64,000 nucleotides of DNA from Aliiroseovarius pelagivivens. GTDB lineage: Bacteria > Pseudomonadota > Alphaproteobacteria > Rhodobacterales > Rhodobacteraceae. Under the pieces are notes generated by a model that saw nothing but the letters and a program-made list of their open reading frames with translations, did not search any database and had not been told where the DNA came from. The DNA lies in NCBI RefSeq assembly GCF_900302485.1, contig NZ_OMOI01000001.1, positions 1,240,001-1,304,000 of the forward strand, read 5' to 3'. The translations under genes and the position numbers were made by a program. Below, one piece after another: positions 36,901 through 46,976 of the stretch. Positions within the stretch are counted from its first letter, which is position 1. Every line of letters starts with the position of its first letter.

Positions 36901-39627
36901 TTACTCGGTGGTATCAGCATCTTCATCCTCGTCCGAGGATTCGACAATCCGCGCAACCGATACGACCACTTCGCCTTTACCAGTGTTGAAGACCTTCACA
37001 CCGCCCGCACTACGCGACCGGAAGCTGATCCCGTTTACGGGGCAGCGGATCGACTGGCCTTTCGAGGTTGCCAGCATAATCTGATCAGCGATCTCGATCG
37101 GGAAGCAGGCCACAATGTCGCCGCCTTTCATGGCGCCCACACCCTGACCACCACGGCCGCTGACGCGGTAATCATGGCTGGATGTCAGGTTGCCGATGCC
37201 GCCTTTGTTGATCGTGACCAGCAGGTCATTGGCGGTCAGCATGTCCTGATAGCGATCCTCGCCCAGATCTCCGGACGCTTCTTCGCCGGCCTCGTCGTCG
37301 GAGTCGCTGCCAAATTCGGCGCGGAAGCGCTTGATAAAGGCGTTTCGTTCGTCCGGGGTGGCATCGAAGTGGCTGATGACCGAGGCCGAGACGACCTCGT
37401 CTCCTTCATTCACCAGTTTGATGCCGCGTACACCAGTTGATGAGCGCGAGTTGAACACACGGACATCTGTGACTGGGAAGCGGATGGCCCGCCCGCCAGA
37501 GGTCACCAGCATCACGTCGTCATTTTCGTCGCAAATACGAGCGTTGATCAGGCGGGTGCCTTCATCGTCGCCTTCGAATTTCATCGCGATCTTACCGTTC
37601 GACTTCACATTGGTGAAATCCGACAGGCGGTTACGACGGACCGAGCCTTTGGACGTGGCAAACACGATTTGAAGGTCGTCCCATTCTTTCTCGTCGCGAT
37701 CCACGGGCAGAATGGCGGCAATCGACACGCCGGTCGGGATCGGCAGGATGTTCACCAGCGGCTTACCCTTGGCGGTCCGGCCCCCTTGGGGGAGGCGCCA
37801 GGTTTTCAGCTTGTAGGCCATGCCGTCATCGGTGAAGAACAGCAGTTGAGTATGCGTATTGGCGACGAACAGCGTGGTAATCACGTCTTCGTCTTTGGTC
37901 TGCATACCCGACAGCCCTTTGCCGCCACGCTTTTGCGCGCGGAAATCGGCAAGCGGCGTACGTTTGGCCCAGCCCGAGGCGGTGATGGTCACCACCATAT
38001 CCTCGCGCTCGATCAGATCTTCGTCGTCCATATCGCCCGACCAGTCCACGATCTGAGTGCGGCGCGGTACTGCGAAGGCGTCTTTTACCTCGACCAATTC
38101 GTCCGAGATGATGGACATAATCCGCTCACGCGATCGCAGAATATCCAAGTAATCCCGGATCTTTGCGGCAAGTTCTTGAAGTTCATCTGTGACTTCTTTC
38201 ACACCCATGGCGGTCAGACGTTGCAGGCGCAGTTCCAAAATGGCGCGGGCCTGTGTCTCGGACAGGTTATAGGTGCCGTCCTCGTTCATCTTGTGGGTCG
38301 GATCGTCAATCAACTGGATGTATTCCGCGATGTCATGGGCCGGCCAGCGACGGGACATCAGTTTTGCGCGCGCATCCGCGGGGTCGGCCGATGATCTGAT
38401 CGTCGCGACGACTTCGTCCACGTTGGAAACGGCTACTGCCAGGCCGCAGAGGACATGGCTGCGTTCGCGTGCTTTGCGCAGATCATATGCCGTGCGGCGT
38501 GTCACAACTTCCTCGCGGAAGGTGATGAAATGGCTCAGGAAATCGCGCAGCGTCAGTTGTTCAGGACGACCACCATTCAGTGCAAGCATGTTGCACCCGA
38601 ACGAGGTTTGCATCTGGGTGTGGCGGAACAGCTGGTTCAAGACGACTTCTGGCGTCGCATCGCGTTTCAGCTCGACGACAACACGAACCCCAATCCGGTC
38701 GCTTTCGTCCTGCACGGCCGAAATGCCTTCGAGCTTTTTGTCGCGCACGCCCTCGGCGATGCGCTCTACCAAGGTGGCTTTGTTTACCTGATAGGGGATC
38801 TCGTCCAGAACGATCGCATAGCGGTCTTTACGGATTTCTTCGATCCGCGTCTTGGCGCGCATGATGACGCTGCCACGGCCTTCAAGATAGGCTTTGCGCG
38901 CACCAGTCCGGCCCAACATGATCCCGCCAGTGGGGAAATCGGGGCCGGGGACGTATTCCATCAGCCCTTCCGAGGTCAGATCCGGATCCTCGATCAATGC
39001 CAAAGTCGCCTCAATCACCTCGCCCAGGTTATGCGGCGGGATGTTCGTGGCCATACCGACCGCGATCCCACCAGCGCCGTTGACCAGCATGTTGGGGAAG
39101 CGGGCGGGCAGGACGGTCGGCTCAAGGTCTTTGCCGTCATAGTTGTCCTGAAAATTAACCGTGTCTTTTTCAATGTCTGCCAGCAGTGAGGCAGCAGGCT
39201 TATCCATCCGCACTTCGGTGTAACGCATGGCCGCCGGGTTATCGCCGTCCATCGAGCCAAAGTTACCCTGACCATCCAGAAGCGGCAGCGACATGGAGAA
39301 TGGCTGCGCCATCCGAACAAGCGCGTCATAGATGGCTGAGTCACCGTGCGGGTGATACTTACCCATCGTGTCGCCGACCGGACGGGCCGACTTGCGATAG
39401 GGTTTGTCGTGACCGTTATTGGTCTCGTACATCGCATACAAGATGCGGCGGTGTACCGGCTTCAGACCGTCGCGCAGATCCGGGATGGCGCGGCTCACGA
39501 TCACGCTCATTGCGTAGTCGAGATACGAGCTTTTCATTTCCTCTTCGATGGAAATCTGGGGGCCGTCATAGACGGGGCGCTGGGGCATGTCGTCCATGTT
39601 TTCCGGGGTATCAGGGGTATCTGTCAC
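36901..39627 (-). CDS. gyrA: DNA gyrase subunit A
   Basis: About 908 residues. It cuts and reseals DNA in supercoiling. [20 protein letters not shown] and [19 protein letters not shown] mark the breakage-reunion domain; Ser and Asp in [10 protein letters not shown] are the unmutated quinolone-determining positions. Catalytic Tyr is in [10 protein letters not shown]. The C-terminal beta-pinwheel carries QKRGGKG, a conservative variant of the GyrA box, and the protein ends in a strongly acidic tail. The frame opens at a GTG at 39654, but TATATATA just before it looks like a -10 element, so I favour the GTG at 39627; neither has a clear ribosome site. Confidence 0.94.
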   Translation of the reverse strand: MTDTPDTPENMDDMPQRPVYDGPQISIEEEMKSSYLDYAMSVIVSRAIPDLRDGLKPVHRRILYAMYETNNGHDKPYRKSARPVGDTMGKYHPHGDSAIYDALVRMAQPFSMSLPLLDGQGNFGSMDGDNPAAMRYTEVRMDKPAASLLADIEKDTVNFQDNYDGKDLEPTVLPARFPNMLVNGAGGIAVGMATNIPPHNLGEVIEATLALIEDPDLTSEGLMEYVPGPDFPTGGIMLGRTGARKAYLEGRGSVIMRAKTRIEEIRKDRYAIVLDEIPYQVNKATLVERIAEGVRDKKLEGISAVQDESDRIGVRVVVELKRDATPEVVLNQLFRHTQMQTSFGCNMLALNGGRPEQLTLRDFLSHFITFREEVVTRRTAYDLRKARERSHVLCGLAVAVSNVDEVVATIRSSADPADARAKLMSRRWPAHDIAEYIQLIDDPTHKMNEDGTYNLSETQARAILELRLQRLTAMGVKEVTDELQELAAKIRDYLDILRSRERIMSIISDELVEVKDAFAVPRRTQIVDWSGDMDDEDLIEREDMVVTITASGWAKRTPLADFRAQKRGGKGLSGMQTKDEDVITTLFVANTHTQLLFFTDDGMAYKLKTWRLPQGGRTAKGKPLVNILPIPTGVSIAAILPVDRDEKEWDDLQIVFATSKGSVRRNRLSDFTNVKSNGKIAMKFEGDDEGTRLINARICDENDDVMLVTSGGRAIRFPVTDVRVFNSRSSTGVRGIKLVNEGDEVVSASVISHFDATPDERNAFIKRFRAEFGSDSDDEAGEEASGDLGEDRYQDMLTANDLLVTINKGGIGNLTSSHDYRVSGRGGQGVGAMKGGDIVACFPIEIADQIMLATSKGQSIRCPVNGISFRSRSAGGVKVFNTGKGEVVVSVARIVESSDEDEDADTTE

Positions 39628-39823
39628 GTTGTCCGCCGTTTTGGTGCGTTTCACACTATATATAGGTCACGCCACCTTAGCAGAACGCCTGATCTGGGGG
39701 CAACCAAAAGGGGCTGCCTGATGCGTTCTGAGGGCAGTTTTTTGCGTAATTTCTCGCCCTTTGGCCCCTTGGCTTTCCCCGCGGCTAAGGCCATTATCGC
39801 GCAAACGCGAAACGGAGATCCAG

Positions 39824-40972
39824 ATGTCCAAGCCCCGTAGCATTTTCGAGGAAGTCAGCGACGCCACACCCGAGGTGCGCGATGTTCCAAAGACCGGCGC
39901 AATCGAGCGTGGATCGGGCGGCGGCGGCGCGCGTGGAGCCATTCGTGTTTGGCTAATGATCCTGTTCGCAATGGTGGCCGTCATGGTCGTCGTGGGCGGT
40001 CTGACACGTTTGACCGATTCTGGTCTGTCGATCACGGAATGGGCGCCGATCACCGGGGCGATGCCTCCGATGGATCAGGCCGCGTGGGAAGCCGAGTTCG
40101 CCAAGTATCAGGAAATCCCCGAGTTCAAGCTGCAAAACAGCCATATGGATCTTGAGGCGTTCAAATCAATCTATTGGTGGGAATGGGGCCACCGCCAGCT
40201 GGGGCGTTTCATTGGTCTTGTCTGGGCGGTTGGGTTCTTCGGTTTTCTGGCCGCTCGCAAGATCCCAAATGGCTGGACAGGCCGCTTGTTGTTTCTGGGC
40301 GCGCTTGGCGGGCTTCAAGGGGCGATTGGCTGGTGGATGGTGTCCTCGGGTCTGACGGGGGACCGCGTGGATGTGGCCTCGTACCGTTTGGCGGTGCATC
40401 TGGGGCTAGCTTTCATCATCTTGGGCTTCATTTCATGGTACGTGCTGCTTTTGGGCCGGAAAGAGGCCAGCCTGATGGCTGCCCGCCGCCTGCGCGAGCG
40501 TAAGCTGTTTGGCATGGGCACCGGGCTGTTACATCTGGCCTTCCTGCAAATCCTGCTGGGGGCTTTGGTGGCCGGTATCGATGCCGGGCGGTCTTTTGTG
40601 GATTGGCCGTGGATGGGCGATCAGTTCTTCCCACCCGAGGCATTCGACATCACACCGATCTGGCGCAACTTCTTTGAAAATGCCGGCCTTGTGCAATTCA
40701 TGCACCGGATTGTGGGCTATGTGCTTGTCATCTTTGCCGTCGTCGTTTGGCGCGTCTCGCGTAAGTCGGGCAACCAGATGGTGCGTACGGGCTTTACCTT
40801 GGCCTGCTTGATGATTGGCGCGCAGGCGGTTCTTGGTATTACAACTGTTCTGCAGGCCTCGCCCTTGCATGTAGCGCTCACCCACCAGATCGGCGCGATG
40901 CTGGTTTGGGTTTTGGTCCTGAACGCCCGTTTCCTTGCGGGCTATCCAACTGAACAAAGCATCCGGAGCTGA
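39824..40972 (+). CDS. ctaA: Heme A synthase
   Basis: 382-residue, eight-helix membrane enzyme that oxidises heme O to heme A for cytochrome oxidase. Conserved histidines occur in WGHRQLGRFIG, YRLAVHLGLAF, FMHRIVGYVL and ALTHQIGAM, and VVVGGLTRLTDSGLSITEW is the family signature at helix 1. The alphaproteobacterial type without the cysteine pair of Gram-positives. The start at 39824 has GGAG 6 bases upstream. It nearly abuts the M32 peptidase gene (2 bases). Confidence 0.94.
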   Translation: MSKPRSIFEEVSDATPEVRDVPKTGAIERGSGGGGARGAIRVWLMILFAMVAVMVVVGGLTRLTDSGLSITEWAPITGAMPPMDQAAWEAEFAKYQEIPEFKLQNSHMDLEAFKSIYWWEWGHRQLGRFIGLVWAVGFFGFLAARKIPNGWTGRLLFLGALGGLQGAIGWWMVSSGLTGDRVDVASYRLAVHLGLAFIILGFISWYVLLLGRKEASLMAARRLRERKLFGMGTGLLHLAFLQILLGALVAGIDAGRSFVDWPWMGDQFFPPEAFDITPIWRNFFENAGLVQFMHRIVGYVLVIFAVVVWRVSRKSGNQMVRTGFTLACLMIGAQAVLGITTVLQASPLHVALTHQIGAMLVWVLVLNARFLAGYPTEQSIRS

Positions 40973-40974
40973 TC

Positions 40975-42453
40975 ATGAGCGCCTTTGACGAACTGATGGA
41001 ATTTGCCCGCGACACTCAAGCTTTGGGCGAGGTTGCAGGACGATTGGGTTGGGATCAGGAAACGGTGATGCCCGAAGGGGCAGGGCCGCAACGTGCTGAA
41101 GAAATGGCCGCGCTTGAAAAGGTGCTGCATGGCCGCCGCAACGATCCGCGTATTGGCGATTGGCTGGAGGCTATCGACGAAGGGGCTCTGGACGACGCCG
41201 GGCGTGCTCAGATCCGCGAAATCCGCCGTGCGCGCGACCGTGCTGCGAAGGTGCCTGTGGCGCTGGCGGCAGAGCTGGCCCGTGTAACCTCGGCCGCGCA
41301 GGGCAAATGGGCCGAAGCGCGGGGGGCAGATGATTTCGCAGCGTTCAGACCGGTTTTGGAAGAGGTCGTCAAACTGCGCCGCGAGGAAGCCAGTGCGCTT
41401 GCCGATGGTGGCGATTTGTATGATGCGCTGCTGGACGACTATGAACCGGGCATCACGGGTGGTGACATCCAAACCTTGTTTGATGCGATGCGCCCGCGTT
41501 TGGTGACGCTGCGCGACAAGGCGTTGGGGGCCGCTAACCAGCCTGAAATTCTTGTAGGTAACTGGGCCGAAAAGAAGCAGCTGAAACAGTCTACGAAGCT
41601 GGCGAAAACCTTTGGCTATGACCTGACCCACGGGCGTATCGACAAGGCGGTGCATCCGTTCAGCTCGGGTTCGGGCCTGGATGTGCGCATCACGACGCGC
41701 ACCTCGGAAGAGGACCCGTTCAACTGCTTCTATTCCACGATCCACGAGGTCGGGCACGCCTGTTACGAACAAAACATCGACACCGCCTATCTGCTGACGC
41801 CCATTGGGCGCGGGGCGTCGATGGGTGTGCATGAAAGCCAATCGCGCATCTATGAGAACCAGATGGGCCGTTCGCGCGCCTTTACTGGATGGTTGTTTGA
41901 CCAGATGGAAAAGCGGTTCGGAAAGACACCTGCATCAGATGCGGATGCGTTCTATCGGATGGTGAACCGGCTTCAGAAGGGCTTTATCCGCACCGAGGCG
42001 GACGAGGTTCAGTACAACTTGCACATTATGCTGCGCTTCGATCTGGAACGTCGCCTGATCGGTGGCCAGCTGGACGTGGCAGATCTTGAGACGGCGTGGA
42101 ACGAACGGTTTGCAGCCGATTTCGGATACAAGGTCGATAAGGCTTCGAACGGCGTGTTGCAGGATGTGCATTGGTCCGTTGGCCTGTTCGGGTATTTTCC
42201 GACCTATGCGCTTGGCAATATCTATGCTGGATGTCTGTATGATGCCCTTCGCGAGGACCTGCCAAAGCTTGACGCAAAGTTGGGGCAGGGGGACGCGACC
42301 TATGCGACCGCTTGGTTGACCGACAAGCTGCAACAACATGGAAGTCTGCGTACTCCCCGCGAGACGATCGAGCATGCCACTGGCAAACCTGTCTCGGTCG
42401 AGCCGCTGCTTCGCTATCTCGAAGACAAGTTCGAAGGCATCTATTTCCGCTGA
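40975..42453 (+). CDS. Carboxypeptidase M32
   Basis: 492-residue, mostly helical zinc carboxypeptidase of the Taq/Pfu family. The zinc motif is HEVGH (STIHEVGHACYEQ), with the third ligand glutamate in MGVHESQSRIYENQ and the family sequence DVRITTRTSEEDPF before it. The cytoplasmic location is inferred from the lack of a signal. It is likely co-transcribed with ctaA by proximity only. Confidence 0.93.
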   Translation: MSAFDELMEFARDTQALGEVAGRLGWDQETVMPEGAGPQRAEEMAALEKVLHGRRNDPRIGDWLEAIDEGALDDAGRAQIREIRRARDRAAKVPVALAAELARVTSAAQGKWAEARGADDFAAFRPVLEEVVKLRREEASALADGGDLYDALLDDYEPGITGGDIQTLFDAMRPRLVTLRDKALGAANQPEILVGNWAEKKQLKQSTKLAKTFGYDLTHGRIDKAVHPFSSGSGLDVRITTRTSEEDPFNCFYSTIHEVGHACYEQNIDTAYLLTPIGRGASMGVHESQSRIYENQMGRSRAFTGWLFDQMEKRFGKTPASDADAFYRMVNRLQKGFIRTEADEVQYNLHIMLRFDLERRLIGGQLDVADLETAWNERFAADFGYKVDKASNGVLQDVHWSVGLFGYFPTYALGNIYAGCLYDALREDLPKLDAKLGQGDATYATAWLTDKLQQHGSLRTPRETIEHATGKPVSVEPLLRYLEDKFEGIYFR

Positions 42454-42737
42454 CACAATCCCGCCAGGGGGGAATGGACTCGATTCTTTACCCTGTTCGC
42501 GAGTTATATCCTGCTGCCATGTTTGGAGCAGGTCGGCGGATTTATGCGCGTAGAGGGTGTGTGCGTTTGGTCCCAGTCGCAAAAATGTTGCAGTAAGTGC
42601 GCAAGTAACTGTGGATTTGGTCATTGGTTATGTTCATGGTCGAATTTGCCTGAGGGGGGCAACTTTGGTCGCTGACGCCAAGGACACGAATTGTAAATGT
42701 TTGTGCCTTTAGTTTCGCGATCGATGGAGGTTCTTGG

Positions 42738-43349
42738 ATGACCACGCTCTCTGGTCTAGGCAATATTCGTATACCTGGACGCAAAATCGTAGGCGCCGCC
42801 GTGTTGGCCGCCTTGGCAAGCTTTGCCGCCCCGATTGATGGATTCGCTAGCGGATCTGATTTCCTGAAAGTACGTGGACAGGGGGCCGCTCCTCCTGGTG
42901 CGCAACGCCTGTGTTCCACCTATAGCTGGGCTTGCGCACGCGGGACCTCTAGTGGTGTTGTCACTCAGGGGCAAATGCAGGTTGTCCGTACGGTGAACTC
43001 GCAGATTAATCGATCGACTCCGGCGATCGAAGACAGCCAACAGTATGGCGAGGCCGAACGCTGGGCTATGCCCACCAGCCGTGGTGGTGATTGCGAAGAC
43101 TATGCGTTGGCAAAGAAACGAGCATTGATCGGGAAGGGGATCGACCCGCAACGGTTGCTGATCGCGACTGTACTGGACCGCAGCCGTCGCCCACATGCTG
43201 TCCTTATCGTGCGCACTGATGAGGGTGATATGGTTCTGGACAACGTTACCAATTCCATTCGGAACTGGCGTGACACACGCTATGTTTTCTTGCGGATGCA
43301 GGACCCTAAACGACCATCGCGCTGGGTGAATGTCATTGCAGGTGGTTGA
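42738..43349 (+). CDS. Transglutaminase-like cysteine peptidase (BTLCP/DUF920 family)
   Basis: 203 residues with a long N-terminal export signal (IVGAAVLAALASFAAPIDGFAS). The catalytic triad is readable as Cys in GGDCEDYALAKK, His in RRPHAVLIVRT, and Asp in GDMVLDNVT, the pattern of bacterial transglutaminase-like cysteine peptidases such as LapG relatives. It could process surface adhesins in the periplasm; no LapD- or adhesin-like gene lies in the window. GGAGG lies 7 bases before the ATG. A hairpin (CTGCTTG/CAAGCAG) and then a terminator follow. Confidence 0.87.
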   Translation: MTTLSGLGNIRIPGRKIVGAAVLAALASFAAPIDGFASGSDFLKVRGQGAAPPGAQRLCSTYSWACARGTSSGVVTQGQMQVVRTVNSQINRSTPAIEDSQQYGEAERWAMPTSRGGDCEDYALAKKRALIGKGIDPQRLLIATVLDRSRRPHAVLIVRTDEGDMVLDNVTNSIRNWRDTRYVFLRMQDPKRPSRWVNVIAGG

Positions 43350-43394
43350 CCTGATCTGAAACTGGCTGCTTGAAAAACCAAGCAGACAAACGAA

Positions 43395-43425
43395 AAGGGC
43401 GCACCAATTGGATGCGCCCTTCTTT
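43395..43425. terminator. Bidirectional terminator between the BTLCP gene and the secreted-repeat gene
   Basis: AAGGGCGCA and TGCGCCCTT form a 9-bp stem around a 9-base loop, with A-rich and T-rich flanks, between two convergent genes. Confidence 0.75.
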
Positions 43426-43443
43426 GTTTAGGCTGAAGGTGGA

Positions 43444-44022
43444 TTAACTGGCGCAGCCCTCGCGAGACGCGGACCTTGCTTTAAGGCCACCACCTTCGAC
43501 GGATCCGCCGCCGCTGCAACCCTCAGGACCAGGGTTTTCACCTCCTCCAGGAGTGGGGTTCTCACCGCCACCAGGAGTGGGGTTGTCACCGCCAGGAGTT
43601 GGATTTTCACCGCCACCGCCGGGTTCTGGATTCGGATTTTCACCGCCACCGCCGCCACCAGTATTCGTAGGTGGTTTAGTGGGCGGGGAAGTTGGAACCT
43701 CAAATGGTCCGCCGCCATCTTTGTCGCGATGTAAAATGCGTTCGACAAAGGTTGTCGCCGTCGGAAGTGCGTTCAGTGCGTTGGCAAAGGCCGGGCACTC
43801 TTGCGTTACATTTGCCAGAACATTCAGGAACTCGTCCTGACGCTGAATATACCGCAGCATTTGCGACGTTACGACTTTACATTCACAGAGAACCTCGGTT
43901 TCAAGCGAAAGCTTCGCCGTCGCCAAATTACAGGTACTCTGAGCTTGTGCGATCTGCGTGGATCCCCCCCAGACCACACCGGCCATTGCAAGCGCGGCCA
44001 GCGCTGTCTTACGTTTAAGCAT
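43444..44022 (-). CDS. Secreted protein with Cys-rich head and GGGENPTP repeats (unknown function)
   Basis: 192 residues I do not recognise. A signal peptide (charged start, AALAMAGVVWGG, cleavage near AQAQS at about 28) is followed by a helical head with cysteines in STCNLATAK and EVLCECKVV and CPAFANAL, then a proline/glycine-rich region of about 75 residues. That region contains four to five GGGENPTP-type units and a final GCSGGG. The repeats are in DNA as well, near-identical 21-24-base units, so copy number may vary. GAGGGG precedes the ATG. It could be a surface or periplasmic linker protein. Confidence 0.75.
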   Translation of the reverse strand: MLKRKTALAALAMAGVVWGGSTQIAQAQSTCNLATAKLSLETEVLCECKVVTSQMLRYIQRQDEFLNVLANVTQECPAFANALNALPTATTFVERILHRDKDGGGPFEVPTSPPTKPPTNTGGGGGGENPNPEPGGGGENPTPGGDNPTPGGGENPTPGGGENPGPEGCSGGGSVEGGGLKARSASREGCAS

Positions 44023-44125
44023 TTTTCACCCCTCTTAAACTTCTGCTTCACAAATTCGTTGGTCAAAAAAAGACACTAACTTTAGCCAAATAATATTTAG
44101 TCTGTCACAGATATCTCAAAATGGC

Positions 44126-44146
44126 CACAATTGAGTGCCAATTGTG
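44126..44146. promoter_or_regulatory. Perfect 8-bp inverted repeat upstream of the secreted-repeat gene
   Basis: CACAATTG and CAATTGTG flank AGTGC, 104-124 bases upstream of the secreted-repeat gene start (44022). The size and AATTG half-site fit an operator for an HTH regulator; the regulator is unknown. Confidence 0.5.
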
Positions 44147-44308
44147 TCCGAATTGCGGCTAAGCAACCAAAAGTATGGGGAAAATTCTTGCTGCAGATTG
44201 AGGCGTTTGACCTGATGGGGAGAAACGGGAACACGACCTCTATCTGAGATAGGGGATTTTTGATGCAAAACAGGAAGAAAAGACGCGTCTGATTCACTCA
44301 GATCGCAT

Positions 44309-44530
44309 CTAGTCCAGTTTCTCGTTTTTCAATAACCGGCGCAGGGCATCACGTCCTCGGGCTTCCGCGCGACGGATGCGCACGGCGGTCATGAATGCCT
44401 CTTCCAAAGTGGTGGAAGACGCACCGATGGTTTTCTTAACCTCATCCACCAATGCGTCATTTCCGGTCATCCGCGTGGCATCAAGAACTTCTTGTGCCAA
44501 CTTGTCGGCGACTTGCTCCAGAAGATCCAT
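44309..44530 (-). CDS. Small conserved hypothetical protein, 73 aa
   Basis: A 73-residue, highly helical, charged protein (LLEQVADKLAQEVLDATRMT, then LEEAFMTAVRIRRAEARGRD). No motif is recognised. It follows the alpha/beta hydrolase gene by 7 bases on the same strand and so is probably translated from the same transcript. Confidence 0.7.
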   Translation of the reverse strand: MDLLEQVADKLAQEVLDATRMTGNDALVDEVKKTIGASSTTLEEAFMTAVRIRRAEARGRDALRRLLKNEKLD

Positions 44531-44537
44531 GTCGGCC

Positions 44538-45191
44538 TCAGCGCGTGGTCTCGGTCAGACGACGACGGACATATTCGTCGACATGCGTGATCATCGTATC
44601 CATGTGATCATCTTCGAAGAAGTGACCCGACCCTGGAATTTCTTCATGGGTGACGGTGATGCCCTTCTGTTCATGCAGCTTGTTGACCAGCGTATGCGTG
44701 TCAGCAGGCGGAGCCACGCGGTCTGCGGTGCCGTTGATGATCAGACCCGAGCTGGGGCAGGGTGCCAGGAAGCTGAAGTCGTACATATTCGCGGGCGGGC
44801 TTACCGACACGAAGCCGGTAATTTCTGGGCGGCGCATCAGCAGCTGCATGCCAATCCATGCCCCGAACGAGAACCCGGCAACCCAGCAATGCTTGGCGTT
44901 CTGGTTCATCGACTGCAGGTAATCCAACGCCGAGGCTGCATCGGACAGTTCACCGACGCCCTGATCATATTCACCTTGGCTACGGCCGACGCCACGGAAG
45001 TTGAAGCGCAGCACGTTGAAGCCCATGTTGTGGAACGCATAGTGCAGGTTATAGACGACCTTGTTGTTCATCGTGCCGCCGAATTGCGGATGCGGATGCA
45101 GAATGATGGCGATGGGGGCGTCTTTTTCTTTCTGAGCGTGATAACGGCCTTCAAGTCGGCCCTCGGGGCCTGCAAAAATCACTTCGGGCAT
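44538..45191 (-). CDS. Alpha/beta hydrolase (dienelactone hydrolase-like, small serine hydrolase)
   Basis: 217-residue alpha/beta hydrolase. HPHPQFGGTM near residue 32 is an oxyanion-region signature of this subfamily, the nucleophile elbow is GFSFGAWIG, Asp lies in GTADRVAPP and His in GSGHFFED. The start at 45191 gives a normal-sized protein with GAGG 9 bases upstream; the frame runs on to 45317 but that stretch lies in the iscR promoter region. The position beside iscR is common in Rhodobacteraceae, as I recall. Substrate unknown. Confidence 0.85.
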   Translation of the reverse strand: MPEVIFAGPEGRLEGRYHAQKEKDAPIAIILHPHPQFGGTMNNKVVYNLHYAFHNMGFNVLRFNFRGVGRSQGEYDQGVGELSDAASALDYLQSMNQNAKHCWVAGFSFGAWIGMQLLMRRPEITGFVSVSPPANMYDFSFLAPCPSSGLIINGTADRVAPPADTHTLVNKLHEQKGITVTHEEIPGSGHFFEDDHMDTMITHVDEYVRRRLTETTR

Positions 45192-45328
45192 CTGGTCTGG
45201 GCCTCTTTTTCGTTTGTTTGGGGCAGCAGCGGTCCGGAAACCGGTTTTCTTGACGCTGGCTGACCCGCACCATAATACGGAGTAGGTGATCCGAACGGGG
45301 GTTGGCCGCGCTGTCACCAGTCCTAAGT

Positions 45329-45340
45329 GACCTAGTGGTC
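45329..45340. promoter_or_regulatory. Candidate IscR autoregulatory palindrome
   Basis: GACC, TAGT, GGTC within CCTAAGTGACCTAGTGGTCGG lies 39 bases upstream of the iscR start codon. Rhodobacterales IscR sites (the iron-Rhodo-box) are also imperfect palindromes in this position; I cannot verify the match. Confidence 0.3.
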
Positions 45341-45378
45341 GGGGCCGAAAAGGTCAATGTTTTTGCAGGGGGAACGGT

Positions 45379-45840
45379 ATGAAGCTGTCCACAAAAGGCC
45401 GATATGCAATGGTTGCGCTGGCGGATCTGGCGATGCAGGACGACGGCGCGCTTCTGTCGCTGACCGATCTGGCCAAACGGCAGGATATTTCCCTTCCCTA
45501 TCTGGAGCAGCTTTTTGTCAAACTGCGACGCGCAGGGCTGGTGGATAGTGTCCGTGGACCGGGTGGAGGTTACAAGCTGGCCCGTTCGGCATCGGATATT
45601 CGCGTTTCCGAAATTCTCGAGGCGGTGGATGAAACCGTTTCGGCCATGCACAAAGGGGCAGGCGCATCCGGCGCGTCCTCGGGCTCGCGTGCGCAATCTA
45701 TGACCAATCGCCTGTGGGAAGGGCTCTCGGCCCATGTTTATGTGTTCTTGCACCAAACCCGCCTGTCGGATGTGGTGCGGAACGAACTCACCCCATGCCC
45801 CGCTGTGCCCACGCTGTTTTCTGTGGTGGACGAAGACTAA
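45379..45840 (+). CDS. iscR: Rrf2 family regulator IscR, single-cysteine type
   Basis: 153-residue Rrf2 regulator. The winged helix covers about residues 1-70 (MKLSTKGRYAMVALADLA, then LPYLEQLFVKLRRAGLV and SVRGPGGGYKLAR). The three cluster-binding cysteines of E. coli IscR are missing: the only cysteine is Cys140 near the C-terminus, in the NELTPCPAVP stretch. This agrees with the unusual Fe-S-binding IscR described for Rhodobacter sphaeroides, which represses iron-sulfur genes. It heads the suf cluster, 66 bases before the first cysteine desulfurase. Confidence 0.93.
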   Translation: MKLSTKGRYAMVALADLAMQDDGALLSLTDLAKRQDISLPYLEQLFVKLRRAGLVDSVRGPGGGYKLARSASDIRVSEILEAVDETVSAMHKGAGASGASSGSRAQSMTNRLWEGLSAHVYVFLHQTRLSDVVRNELTPCPAVPTLFSVVDED

Positions 45841-45906
45841 CCGTCGGGTGGATAGGATGCCCTCGGCGAAGATATCAGTAACAAGAAAATACAAAGGAGG
45901 GCGCCG

Positions 45907-46950
45907 GTGAGCCGCGTCTATCTGGATTGGAACGCCACAACGCCTTTGCGGGCCGAGGCCAAGGCCGCGATGATCGAGGCGATGGAGCTTGTGGGCAACC
46001 CGTCTTCGGTTCATGCCGAGGGCCGTGCTGCGAAAGGGCTGATCGAACGTGCGCGCAAGGATCTGGCGGCGGCGCTAGGGGCCGAAGGGGCGGATATCAT
46101 CTTTACCTCATCGGCAACCGAGGCAGCCGCGCTTGCGCTTGCAGGGCGTGATCTGTCCTGCGCGGGGATCGAACATGATGCTGTTCGGTCATGGTGCAAC
46201 GAAGAACTGGTGATTGACGGACAAGGTGCCGTGAGTGTTCCAGATCCCGCAGGCAGTACCCTACAGCTTGCCAATTCAGAAACCGGGATCATTCAGAAAC
46301 TGCCCGCAGGGTTGCTGATGACTGACGCCACGCAGGCCTTTGGTAAAATCCCATTTGCCTTCAATTGGTGCGGGGCAGATATGGCCATCGTATCGGCCCA
46401 TAAGCTGGGCGGACCAAAAGGCGTAGGTGCCCTGATCGTCAAGCGCGGCACAGAGATAGAAGCGCGGATCAAAGGAGGCGGGCAGGAAATGGGCCGCCGC
46501 TCTGGAACCGAGAACGTCATCGGAATCGCAGGTTTTGCAGCCGCTGCAGTCGCCGCTCAGAGAGATTTGGAGGCAGGCACCTGGTCAAAGGTCGAGAAAC
46601 TTAGAAAGATTCTAGAAAACACCATTGCGGAATCGGCGAATAAGACTATTTTTGTCGGGAAAGACGCGAACAGGCTTCCCAACACATCGTGTATCGTCTC
46701 TCCGGGCTGGAAAGGTGAGACACAGGTGATGGTGATGGACCTGGCCGGATTTGCGGTTTCCGCAGGTTCGGCCTGTTCATCTGGGAAGGTAAAAACCAGC
46801 GCTGCCTTGGCGGCAATGGGATTTGATCAGGAACACGCGGGATGCGCTTTGCGCGTCTCGCTTGGACCTTTGACAAGTGAGACGGAAGTCCGGGCTTTTG
46901 CACAGGCCTGGCTTCGCGAACATGAGAAATTCCGCACGCGTGGACGTTAG
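45907..46950 (+). CDS. Cysteine desulfurase, NifS/IscS-like
   Basis: 347-residue PLP enzyme taking sulfur from cysteine. The PLP lysine is in [15 protein letters not shown] and the catalytic cysteine in [16 protein letters not shown]. The loop SSG follows the NifS/IscS style and differs from the SufS gene at the far end of the cluster. The start is GTG at 45907, with GGAGG upstream. Length (347) is slightly short for IscS. It lies in the suf operon between iscR and sufB. Confidence 0.91.
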   Translation: MSRVYLDWNATTPLRAEAKAAMIEAMELVGNPSSVHAEGRAAKGLIERARKDLAAALGAEGADIIFTSSATEAAALALAGRDLSCAGIEHDAVRSWCNEELVIDGQGAVSVPDPAGSTLQLANSETGIIQKLPAGLLMTDATQAFGKIPFAFNWCGADMAIVSAHKLGGPKGVGALIVKRGTEIEARIKGGGQEMGRRSGTENVIGIAGFAAAAVAAQRDLEAGTWSKVEKLRKILENTIAESANKTIFVGKDANRLPNTSCIVSPGWKGETQVMVMDLAGFAVSAGSACSSGKVKTSAALAAMGFDQEHAGCALRVSLGPLTSETEVRAFAQAWLREHEKFRTRGR

Positions 46951-46976
46951 TCCCCTGCGGATTGAAAGGACAAAAA

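Noticed and set aside
43553..43690. CRISPR-like repeats
   Set aside because: The repeats are in-frame coding units of a Gly/Pro-rich protein without unique spacers.
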